Assembly (NCBI GenBank): GCA_965229445.1
Contig: OZ245876.1
Span: 1,364,001 to 1,428,000, forward strand
Source of the DNA: Owenweeksia sp965229445
Lineage (GTDB): Bacteria > Bacteroidota > Bacteroidia > Flavobacteriales > Schleiferiaceae
DNA length: 64,000 bases
Reading direction: 5' to 3'
Part shown: one piece after another, positions 56,887-64,000 of the stretch
Layout of the letters: each line of letters starts with the position of its first letter
How positions within the stretch are numbered: the stretch's first letter is position 1
Position numbers and translations under genes: made by a program
Notes under the pieces: generated by a model
The model's database searches: none
Told to the model about the DNA's origin: nothing
Seen by the model: the letters and a program-made list of their open reading frames with translations, nothing else

Positions 56887-57510
56887 ATGGAACAGGCGAA
56901 GCGCAAGGATCACTGGGAGAAGATTTATCAGCACAAGAGAATGAAGGAGGTAAGCTGGTATCAGGAGGTGCCTCAAACCAGCCTGGATATTGTGGAAGAA
57001 CTCAAAGTTCCTCCCACCGCCAGGGTTATTGATGTGGGCGCTGGGGATAGTTTTCTCTCAGATTTTTTAATCAGAGCCGGATTTGTAAATATTTCGGCCC
57101 TCGATATCTCTGTGAATGCCGTGGAGCGGGCTAGATCCAGACTGGGTGTTCGGTCCCATCACGTGCAATACCTGGTTTCGGACATTACTGATTTTGAGCC
57201 TTCTGAGCCTTATGACCTCTGGCACGACAGAGCCGTGCTGCACTTCCTCACTACGGATGAGGAGGTCTCAAAGTATGTGGCATCCGTACAGAAAAGTGTG
57301 GTAGCAGGTGGACATGTCATTATTGGTGTTTTCTCTGATGCGGGTCCTAAAAAGTGCAGCGGTATAGATGTACGCCAGTACAATGAGGCCTCAATGAGGG
57401 TATTACTGGGAGAAGACTTCGAAGTACTGCGGGTTTTTCGCGAAGATCATTCCACTCCCTTTGATACCACCCAAAACTTTATTTTTGGGGTTTTTAGGAA
57501 GATAGGGTAA
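56887..57510 (+). CDS. Class I SAM-dependent methyltransferase
   Basis: 207 residues from the ATG at 56887 (a GTG six codons upstream is open but less likely). Motif I is VIDVGAGDSFLSDFL, followed by ISALDISVNAVERARSRLG and DLWHDRAVLHFLTTDEE. Proteins of this layout resemble thiopurine/tellurite-type small-molecule methyltransferases (WYQEVPQTSLDIVEEL start). Substrate unknown. It stands alone between the propeller-like gene and a small ORF. Confidence 0.85.
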   Translation: MEQAKRKDHWEKIYQHKRMKEVSWYQEVPQTSLDIVEELKVPPTARVIDVGAGDSFLSDFLIRAGFVNISALDISVNAVERARSRLGVRSHHVQYLVSDITDFEPSEPYDLWHDRAVLHFLTTDEEVSKYVASVQKSVVAGGHVIIGVFSDAGPKKCSGIDVRQYNEASMRVLLGEDFEVLRVFREDHSTPFDTTQNFIFGVFRKIG

Positions 57511-57605
57511 AAGTCTTTGCCATACCCGACAGTATTCATCCGGCTTTTGCCAGACTGTATACTGATCAAAGAAGAAATATAAACATTTAACAAAACGAGT
57601 TGAAA

Positions 57606-57752
57606 ATGAAAAACTACAAAAACGCCAAACCCAGTCGGGCAAAATTACCTGAAGATGAAAAGATCCTTGGTGGCGCTACCGGACCGCTATCCAAAAACCC
57701 AAAGCGCTTGGAGCGCATTAAAAAACTCTTTAAGGATCTGGAGGAGGATTGA
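57606..57752 (+). CDS. Small 48-residue basic protein
   Basis: An open frame of 48 codons, too short for usual ORF lists: MKNYKNAKPSRAKLPEDEKI and then GGATGPLSKNPKRLERIKKL, ending in an acidic FKDLEED. The codon use and the amphipathic C-terminal helix look protein-like. No family is recognised; it could be a regulator or a toxin-like peptide, but nothing supports a specific role. The existence of a product is uncertain. Confidence 0.4.
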   Translation: MKNYKNAKPSRAKLPEDEKILGGATGPLSKNPKRLERIKKLFKDLEED

Positions 57753-57840
57753 TCATTGGCTCTCGGGGTAGATTCTAATTTCTGCCTGTGATTTTTGGCG
57801 ATATATCAAATAGGTAAGGCAAAAATGCGGTGGCAGGGTA

Positions 57841-57869
57841 TTGGTTAACTGATCGGTTTCTTAACTTTG
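57841..57869 (+). promoter_or_regulatory. Promoter of the 57898 gene
   Basis: TTG (57841-57843), 18 bases, then TAACTTTG (57862-57869), an exact -7 match. The predicted start near 57876 gives a leader of about 22 bases. Confidence 0.65.
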
Positions 57870-57897
57870 AGTAAGCAGCCCTCTAATATTCAGAGCT

Positions 57898-58233
57898 ATG
57901 AAATACTTGTTAACCGTTTTTATTTTGGCCGGTGGGAGTGGATTAGCCACCGCCGCACATTACGCCCGTATTACCAACCAATTCGCACATAAGGACTGTA
58001 CTTATTACAATGTATCGGTTTGGGATGATAGGGGTACCGCTGACGATCCTTCGGATGATATCGTCCTTGGGAAAGGTACCATCAATGTTTGCGACCACAG
58101 GCTTAGTACTGAAGCCTCTGCAGTGATATCTGGAACTTACGAAATAGAGTCGGGTTGTACCATTTATAAGGTGAAAATTCTCAAGGTTTCCGGTGAGAAA
58201 TTAGGGGTAGGTGCCGTAGGGGATTGTGAATAG
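57898..58233 (+). CDS. Small exported Cys-containing protein
   Basis: 111 residues with a signal peptide (1-19, GGSGLATAA). The mature protein has four Cys (KDCTYYN, NVCDHR, ESGCTIY and a C-terminal DCE) that could form two disulfides, and a beta-rich pattern. No family recognised. A good promoter lies just upstream. It is the last gene before the CRISPR region. Confidence 0.6.
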   Translation: MKYLLTVFILAGGSGLATAAHYARITNQFAHKDCTYYNVSVWDDRGTADDPSDDIVLGKGTINVCDHRLSTEASAVISGTYEIESGCTIYKVKILKVSGEKLGVGAVGDCE

Positions 58234-58328
58234 GGTTGCATTGATTTCCACAGCGGATTTCCCGCCTCGGAATACCTTTAAGCTGATCTGTATTTATTGA
58301 AAGGTCTTCATGAGCTCCCTTTGGTCGG

Positions 58329-58356
58329 TTGTTCTTTACCTTAGTCCGTCACAGTT
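58329..58356 (+). CRISPR. Decayed CRISPR half-repeat outside the array
   Basis: TTGTTCTTTACCTT is an exact match to the middle of the array repeat, and the next 13 bases match its end with five changes (22 of 27 overall). It lies 286 bases left of the first intact repeat. It is most likely the eroded oldest end of the array or a relic of an earlier one. Confidence 0.7.
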
Positions 58357-58411
58357 CAAAGCCCCGTATCTAGCCCGTGATTATGCAAACCACGGGGGAT
58401 ACAAGGCTTTG
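58357..58411. repeat. Strong inverted repeat beside the decayed CRISPR repeat
   Basis: CAAAGCC, GTATC and CCCGTG in the left arm pair in order with CACGGG, GATAC and GGCTTTG in the right arm around an 11-base loop. It starts at the base after the decayed repeat. The remainder of the 58234-58641 gap holds two more hairpins (58499-58564 and 58580-58602) and no gene. Confidence 0.7.
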
Positions 58412-58498
58412 TAAGTCCTAAAAATACGAAAAATAAGTAACTTAAACTGCGTGCTAAACTTTGAAAAGGTTATCATGCAGCTGGTTAATAAAAGAACA

Positions 58499-58575
58499 AA
58501 AGTGACGGTGTATCTCAGGGATTGACCTGCAAGAAGGTTCAACGATCCTGCTGCCCATCACTTTATTGCAAAGAT
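58499..58575 (-). ncRNA. Candidate small hairpin RNA next to the array
   Basis: A 66-base imperfect hairpin: AAAGTGA (58499-58505) closes with TCACTTT (58558-58564), and inside it CAG/CTG, GGAT/ATCC and TGACCT/AGGTTCA pair. On the minus strand a perfect -7 box TATCTTTG (58575-58568) would start transcription at about 58562, the first base of the hairpin, and the RNA would end in TTTTGTTCTTTT. No -33 element is visible. I recognise no known RNA family; it lacks the SRP RNA core. Confidence 0.35.
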
Positions 58576-58641
58576 ACAAAACACCCCATATGTTGAGGTG
58601 TTCTAATTAACCATACCTTACACATCACCTTAGTATATTTA

Positions 58642-61600
58642 GTTGTGAATCGCTTTCAAATTGTTCTTTACCTTGGTCTGACACAACCGGGAGATGCTAA
58701 TTACAATATCCGAATGGGTTGTGAATTGCTTTCAAATTGTTCTTTACCTTGGTCTGACACAACTTGTCAATGTTCTGTTTCTTTATTCTGAGAGTTGTGA
58801 ATTGCTTTCAAATTGTTCTTTACCTTGGTCTGACACAACAAGGCGGCAGCTCTACCATTCAAGCTGGAAGTTGTGAATTGCTTTCAAATTGTTCTTTACC
58901 TTGGTCTGACACAACGAATTTTTGAGGAGTTGCAAGTGGATTACCGTTGTGAATTGCTTTCAAATTGTTCTTTACCTTGGTCTGACACAACCAATCACCA
59001 GCAACATAATCAAACCGCCCTGTTGTGAATTGCTTTCAAATTGTTCTTTACCTTGGTCTGACACAACAAGGACGAAAAGAGCTGCACGCCACTAGATGTT
59101 GTGAATTGCTTTCAAATTGTTCTTTACCTTGGTCTGACACAACGATATAACCAGAATACAGGCAAGCCGTATAGTTGTGAATTGCTTTCAAATTGTTCTT
59201 TACCTTGGTCTGACACAACTAGCGGCAGCGGCATTGTGCAAACCAACCAGTTGTGAATTGCTTTCAAATTGTTCTTTACCTTGGTCTGACACAACCAGAA
59301 ACCTTGTAAAAGGCAAAGTTCCGGGGTTGTGAATTGCTTTCAAATTGTTCTTTACCTTGGTCTGACACAACTTGCTTTCATCAACAATGGTGGGGCAGCG
59401 GGTTGTGAATTGCTTTCAAATTGTTCTTTACCTTGGTCTGACACAACCGTTGGCTGCAGTAGGTGCAGCACTTAGAAGTTGTGAATTGCTTTCAAATTGT
59501 TCTTTACCTTGGTCTGACACAGCACCACCCCCTAACCAACCACCCTCAGTGTTGTGAATTGCTTTCAAATTGTTCTTTACCTTGGTCTGACACAACTGTT
59601 GATCAATTTTCCCATTAGATCCAGGGTTGTGAATTGCTTTCAAATTGTTCTTTACCTTGGTCTGACACAACTGCCGTATGGGTGCAATGGCGGAGCTTGG
59701 GGTTGTGAATTGCTTTCAAATTGTTCTTTACCTTGGTCTGACACAACTTTAGCGACCGCACCCAAACCACTGTTCTGGTTGTGAATTGCTTTCAAATTGT
59801 TCTTTACCTTGGTCTGACACAACTAGCGGCAGCGGCATTGTGCAAACCAACCAGTTGTGAATTGCTTTCAAATTGTTCTTTACCTTGGTCTGACACAACC
59901 AGAAACCTTGTAAAAGGCAAAGTTCCGGGGTTGTGAATTGCTTTCAAATTGTTCTTTACCTTGGTCTGACACAACTTGCTTTCATCAACAATGGTGGGGC
60001 AGCGGGTTGTGAATTGCTTTCAAATTGTTCTTTACCTTGGTCTGACACAACCGTTGGCTGCAGTAGGTGCAGCACTTAGAAGTTGTGAATTGCTTTCAAA
60101 TTGTTCTTTACCTTGGTCTGACACAACGGACCTGGTAAACTCCGGAGCTTCACCCGTGTTGTGAATTGCTTTCAAATTGTTCTTTACCTTGGTCTGACAC
60201 AACTCCCAATTACTGAGTACCACACCCTCGGCAGTTGTGAATTGCTTTCAAATTGTTCTTTACCTTGGTCTGACACAACGACTGTCGGCATCACGTGGAA
60301 GCCCCCCTTGTTGTGAATTGCTTTCAAATTGTTCTTTACCTTGGTCTGACACAACGACTGTCGGCATCACGTGGAAGCCCCCCTTGTTGTGAATTGCTTT
60401 CAAATTGTTCTTTACCTTGGTCTGACACAACCACCTTGGCCGCCGCCGCATCAACGCTGGAGTTGTGAATTGCTTTCAAATTGTTCTTTACCTTGGTCTG
60501 ACACAACAAAGGCCATACAATACCACCAATCCCATCAGTTGTGAATTGCTTTCAAATTGTTCTTTACCTTGGTCTGACACAACCGCGGTCAATCATGGCC
60601 ACACCACCACTATGTTGTGAATTGCTTTCAAATTGTTCTTTACCTTGGTCTGACACAACCTTAATGCCTTGTTAGTGTTTTGTACAGTAGTTGTGAATTG
60701 CTTTCAAATTGTTCTTTACCTTGGTCTGACACAACCGGCGTAAAAAGAAGGACGAGTTTGATGGTGTTGTGAATTGCTTTCAAATTGTTCTTTACCTTGG
60801 TCTGACACAACTGAAGCTTGGCATCATGCTTCGCGTTTAATGTTGTGAATTGCTTTCAAATTGTTCTTTACCTTGGTCTGACACAACTAGTATCAAGCTC
60901 AGAATCTAGAATTTCTAGTTGTGAATTGCTTTCAAATTGTTCTTTACCTTGGTCTGACACAACCGCCCAGGGATAGTGGTGAAGGCAGGTGCTGTTGTGA
61001 ATTGCTTTCAAATTGTTCTTTACCTTGGTCTGACACAACTAAAATTAATTCATCATCAACATGTCAACAGTTGTGAATTGCTTTCAAATTGTTCTTTACC
61101 TTGGTCTGACACAACTCTAATGTATAGAGTAATGGTCGCACATATGTTGTGAATTGCTTTCAAATTGTTCTTTACCTTGGTCTGACACAACCGGCGATAT
61201 TGAGTTACATGATCCTCGTTTGTTGTGAATTGCTTTCAAATTGTTCTTTACCTTGGTCTGACACAACGAGTAATAGCAGGGTAGTTGGTGTGGGAGAGTT
61301 GTGAATTGCTTTCAAATTGTTCTTTACCTTGGTCTGACACAACATCTGCTATTTCAATTGTCTTCATGTACTTGTTGTGAATTGCTTTCAAATTGTTCTT
61401 TACCTTGGTCTGACACAACAGAAGGAGGCGCAGCGCAAGAAGCACTTAGGTTGTGAATTGCTTTCAAATTGTTCTTTACCTTGGTCTGACACAACTTCTT
61501 TACTAAGTCCCTGGACTTCCTGAGTGTTGTGAATTGCTTTCAAATTGTTCTTTACCTTGGTCTGACACAACCCAGGAACGAATATTTGACATTCCTAGTA

Positions 61601-61723
61601 AGTTGTGAATTGCTTTCAAATTGTTCTTTACCTTGGTCTGACACAACAAGCCCGGTACTATCATTACCAGCTTTTCAGTTGTGAATTGCTTTCAAATTGT
61701 TCTTTACCTTGGTCTGACACAAC
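58642..61723 (+). CRISPR. Type II-C CRISPR array, 41 repeats and 40 spacers
   Basis: The repeat is 46 bases, beginning GTTGTGAATTGCTTTC and ending CTTGGTCTGACACAAC. By hand count there are 41 repeats and 40 spacers; all spacers are 30 bases except spacer 12 (27) and spacer 13 (29). Thirty-five spacers are distinct: 16-19 repeat 8-11 and 23 repeats 22. The first repeat has one change (GAATC for GAATT) and repeat 12 ends CACAGC. Repeat length and the tracrRNA identify type II-C. Because the tracrRNA anti-repeat pairs with the + strand repeat, crRNAs are read left to right, opposite to cas1/cas2. ORFs predicted through the array are artefacts of the repeat. Confidence 0.97.
59220..60081 (+). repeat. 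Duplicated four-spacer block within the array
   Basis: Spacers 8-11 (59220-59477) recur identically and in order as spacers 16-19 (59824-60081), offset 604 bases. The four unique spacers between them include the two length-deviant ones and the variant repeat 12. Confidence 0.95.
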
Positions 61724-61810
61724 GTAGGGTCGTGTTAATGATTGTGTAATAGGGTTTTAGGTCGCATTTTAGAATTAAAAAATGAAATAGGCATTAAAGC
61801 TCAAATACTA

Positions 61811-61843
61811 AGACCTGACCGGTTTATTAAACCTGTCAGGTCT
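61811..61843. repeat. REP-like hairpin between array and cas2
   Basis: AGACCTGAC and its partner GTCAGGTCT enclose GGTTTATTAAACC; one mismatch in 16 pairs. It ends in TTTTGTATTTT on the + strand and abuts the cas2 stop, so it can terminate both the array and the cas transcript. Its loop core matches the RAYT palindromes (GGTTTA-n-TAAACC). No other leader-like feature is seen in 61724-61851. Confidence 0.75.
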
Positions 61844-61851
61844 TTTGTATT

Positions 61852-62193
61852 TTAGAAAAGCTCCAGCTGTTGAGGGGTATCAGGCTTTTCTATTTCCGAC
61901 TTACCACGAAAAAATTCCATCATGCCAAACTGTTTGTCCGTTAGGGTGAAAACAATCACTTCTCCTTTGGGTGGTAAAAAACCTTTTACCCTTTTAATAT
62001 GCACATGAGCATTTTCGCGGCTCGCACAGTGCCGGGTATAGATGGAATATTGCATCATGGTAAAGCCGTCTTTCTGAAGCTTTTTGCGAAACTGGCTGGC
62101 ATTGCGTCTGTCCTTCTTCGTTTCGGTAGGCAAATCATAGTAAACAAAAACCCACATAATGCGGTAGGCATTAAATCGTTCAGTTGAGATCAT
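61852..62193 (-). CDS. cas2: CRISPR-associated endonuclease Cas2
   Basis: A 113-residue ferredoxin-fold protein. The catalytic Asp is in MWVFVYYDLPTETKKDRRN near residue 20; SIYTRHCASRENAHVHIKRV is typical of type II Cas2. With Cas1 it forms the spacer-integration complex. It starts 49 bases after cas1, on the same strand, and stops 129 bases from the array. The start chosen retains NAYRIMW, as in related Cas2 proteins. Confidence 0.93.
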   Translation of the reverse strand: MISTERFNAYRIMWVFVYYDLPTETKKDRRNASQFRKKLQKDGFTMMQYSIYTRHCASRENAHVHIKRVKGFLPPKGEVIVFTLTDKQFGMMEFFRGKSEIEKPDTPQQLELF

Positions 62194-62242
62194 GACAGCT
62201 ATTAAAAGCTATTCAAAACTTCTAAACGCTACAAAAATTGAA

Positions 62243-63154
62243 TCAATTAACTTCTATTTCCGGGTAAGCAATCTTTCGCTTTTCCCCTTCATAGCATTGC
62301 ATTAGGCTGGCAGTGGTGCGTTGCATTCCTACCATTAAAGGACTTTTCATTTCCTCAATCACTATATCAATAGTAGGCAATATCAATAGTTCCTGTTTGA
62401 TTTTAGGGCTAAGAAGTTCAATTTCTTCGACGTCATAACGACCGGCAATTTCAAGCACTAGCAGGTCAACATATGGGCGATAAGGTTCCATGATATCATC
62501 TGCCAAGCAAAAGGGATTGTATTTATTGCGGTGGTGAATTCCAACAGCCGGTAACATACCACTGGCTACCAAACTACGTGATACAATTGCCCGAAGCACG
62601 GCGTAGCCATAGTTGAGCAGGTTGTTAGGCGGTTCTTCAAATCGCCCTCTTTTAAAAGGCTCATCTTCATCAATTAATTTTGCCCAGTAATTGACCGCGG
62701 CCCGCCCTTCGTAATTGTCAGGATCACCACTCCGCACCTTAGAAGCCCAGTATTCCATATTGTGGGCATCCCTTCCCTGTAGTTGAAGTACCCGAGCCTG
62801 GTTAATGATTTTCGCCTTTACGGTTTGCTGCCAAAGGTTTTTGCGGAGGGGTTCTGAAGAATCTAGTTGATAGCGCAGTTTTTCGGTGAAAATGTGATTA
62901 GCACTCATGGGCAACAAGAGACCTGCCGGCAAATGCCTTGCATCGCAGCTTAACACAGCGGCATTATGATCAATCAATGCCTGCAGCAAAGACTGAGTAA
63001 TAGTTAGCCGGTGATGATCTAAGATGAGAATGCCAATATCCTCTATAGGTACCGTTCTAGCTGATTTTTCTTCATCCGGGAATTCAACCTTAAGTTGATT
63101 CTGTTCCTTTTTGAGATAAGCAGGATTACCGAAGTATAGCGTTTTTTTAATCAT
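62243..63154 (-). CDS. cas1: CRISPR-associated integrase Cas1 (type II)
   Basis: A 303-residue Cas1. Metal-binding residues are visible: Glu149 in GDPDNYEGRAAVNYW, His207 or 208 in VGIHHRNKYNPFCLADD, and Asp/Glu near 219-223. The N-terminal beta domain starts KKTLYFGNPAYLKKEQNQL. Length and sequence fit type II-C. Cas1 and Cas2 insert new spacers; type II systems also need Cas9 for this, and none is seen nearby. Complete and apparently functional. Confidence 0.95.
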   Translation of the reverse strand: MIKKTLYFGNPAYLKKEQNQLKVEFPDEEKSARTVPIEDIGILILDHHRLTITQSLLQALIDHNAAVLSCDARHLPAGLLLPMSANHIFTEKLRYQLDSSEPLRKNLWQQTVKAKIINQARVLQLQGRDAHNMEYWASKVRSGDPDNYEGRAAVNYWAKLIDEDEPFKRGRFEEPPNNLLNYGYAVLRAIVSRSLVASGMLPAVGIHHRNKYNPFCLADDIMEPYRPYVDLLVLEIAGRYDVEEIELLSPKIKQELLILPTIDIVIEEMKSPLMVGMQRTTASLMQCYEGEKRKIAYPEIEVN

Positions 63155-63410
63155 TGAGTAAAATATTACGAGGCTCTATTCATTTCGGTATTCTAGATAA
63201 ATAAAAGAATTTCCCAGACTTATCCTAGTTGAATGATGATGTTATCGGTCCAGGTTATTCAAACTCTGGTATTTTTATGACGTCGATACATATGCCAGAT
63301 CCGAGTTCAATGAAGTTATTGTAATGCTCCGCATCGAGCCGGGTAATTTCTCATCACTCAATTGCGGTTGATTATTGCTGGATTATGATTTAGAGGAATA
63401 TAAATAAATA

Positions 63411-63488
63411 AAAAAAGCGACCCAAAGGCCGCTTTAGATGTTTTCACAACGGAATAATCCTTATTGTGAATAGCTTCAAATTGTAACA
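63411..63488 (-). ncRNA. tracrRNA of the type II-C system
   Basis: The minus strand reads an anti-repeat (63484-63464, complementary to repeat bases 3-23 except one changed and one missing base), then AAGGATTATTCCGTTGTGAA, the conserved nexus/stem region of Bacteroidota type II-C tracrRNAs, then a terminator hairpin AAAGCGGCC-TTTG-GGTCGCTTT and a T-run ending at 63411. It pairs with crRNA repeats to guide RNase III cutting and Cas9 loading. 5' end is predicted from the promoter at 63494-63527. About 78 bases long. Confidence 0.9.
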
Positions 63489-63493
63489 ACTAA

Positions 63494-63527
63494 TATAAAT
63501 AAAAAAATGTTTCTATCCATTGGCAAA
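63494..63527 (-). promoter_or_regulatory. Predicted promoter of the tracrRNA
   Basis: On the minus strand TTTG (63527-63524), 22 bases, then TATTTATA (63501-63494), a partial match to TAnnTTTG. Transcription would start near 63488, at the edge of the anti-repeat. Confidence 0.5.
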
Positions 63528-64000
63528 AGCTGGTTAATGATACCATGCATCATCAACAAGGGCAATTATAAGTTTATCAAAGAGGTTAGTCCCAAAAATC
63601 CTACTGTTTGTCTTATTGCAGAACGCATACCGGTAGTTTGGAACTAACCATTTACCGACGAATTGATTTCGAGCAGGTTCCAATAGAGCTTAGAGATTGT
63701 GGGCAGCACCTATGTTAGTACCTTAGGGATTCATTAGCTGATACATTCGTATTTATATGTTTATGACCATTTCTGTGATTTATGATAAAAAGCATATTTT
63801 GTTAGAATCAGCTGTTGCCAAATCATTGATAGCCTAAACTGTCCTCACCTTAATAGTCTTTTCCTTTGAGTAGGCACTAACGTCCATTCTTATGTGCAGG
63901 AGAGTAGTGTGCTTCTTTATCTTCTCTTAACTTTATACTCAATTGGTATTAATCAAATAGCTGTGCGGTCTTGTATGGTCCGTGCTTTCTTAGTACTTCA

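Larger units (their letters stand above)
63155..64000. other. Right-end non-coding stretch around the tracrRNA; cas9 not seen
   Basis: Apart from the tracrRNA there is no convincing gene. A 46-codon frame at 63507-63647 overlaps the tracrRNA promoter and looks random. On the minus strand 16 codons (EVLRKHGPYKTAQLFD) enter from the right edge and stop at 63949; this may be the C-terminus of an outside gene or chance. Confidence 0.5.

Noticed and set aside
58499..58564. Hairpin beside the array as SRP RNA
   Set aside because: The conserved GGAAGGAAGCAGC core is absent on both strands.
58694..61445. Several ORFs of 60-80 codons within the CRISPR array on both strands
   Set aside because: They consist of repeated translations of the CRISPR repeat joined by spacers and are artefacts of the array.
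63507..63647. 46-codon ORF to the right of the tracrRNA, starting MFLSIGKSWLM
   Set aside because: It overlaps the predicted tracrRNA promoter, has no homology that I recognise and no promoter of its own.

Overview
The window looks like a chromosomal segment of a marine-type Bacteroidota, most likely Flavobacteriales near the Cryomorphaceae/Schleiferiaceae. Evidence: several secreted proteins end in type IX secretion (T9SS) sorting domains; there is an S46 dipeptidyl-peptidase, a fused E1 alpha/beta ketoacid dehydrogenase, a Rho with a long disordered insert, and promoters fitting the Bacteroidota pattern TTTG...TAnnTTTG. No rRNA or tRNA gene was recognised.

Layout. 1-9.0 kb: partial glycosyltransferase, small lipoprotein, ftsE, a TPR protein coupled to an outer-membrane barrel protein, and gyrB. 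9.1-22.5 kb: T9SS surface proteins, a zinc-ribbon/membrane pair, a coiled-coil membrane protein, an RsmB-type rRNA methyltransferase and the E1 fusion. 22.7-35.4 kb: mostly housekeeping genes (S46 peptidase, RsmI-like methylase, LMW phosphatase, dnaA, thioesterase, T9SS metalloprotease, YigZ, EamA permease, ribD, ettA). 35.4-36.2 kb: a REP-associated tyrosine transposase (RAYT) framed by palindromes; an identical palindrome lies at 11.4 kb and a related hairpin beside cas2.

38.3-51.5 kb: the most novel-looking locus. It holds four small exported proteins (three clear paralogues plus one divergent), a chaperone-like protein, a large outer-membrane protein with Ig-like, barrel and C-terminal beta-sandwich regions that resembles a fimbrial usher, and a 2310-residue modular T9SS adhesin. 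I infer a chaperone-usher-like surface-fibre system; this rests on architecture and gene order, not on a database match.

52.1-58.2 kb: exported coiled-coil protein, rho, a DUF4293-like membrane protein, a beta-propeller-like protein, a methyltransferase and two small unknown proteins.

58.3-63.5 kb: a type II-C CRISPR locus: 41 repeats and 40 spacers (35 distinct), cas2, cas1 and a recognisable tracrRNA gene. The anti-repeat implies that crRNAs are read on the + strand, opposite to cas1, cas2 and tracrRNA. cas9 is not between tracrRNA and cas1 and no cas9 is visible before the right edge. The array has a four-spacer block duplication, a tandem spacer duplication, and a decayed half-repeat followed by strong hairpins beyond its left end.
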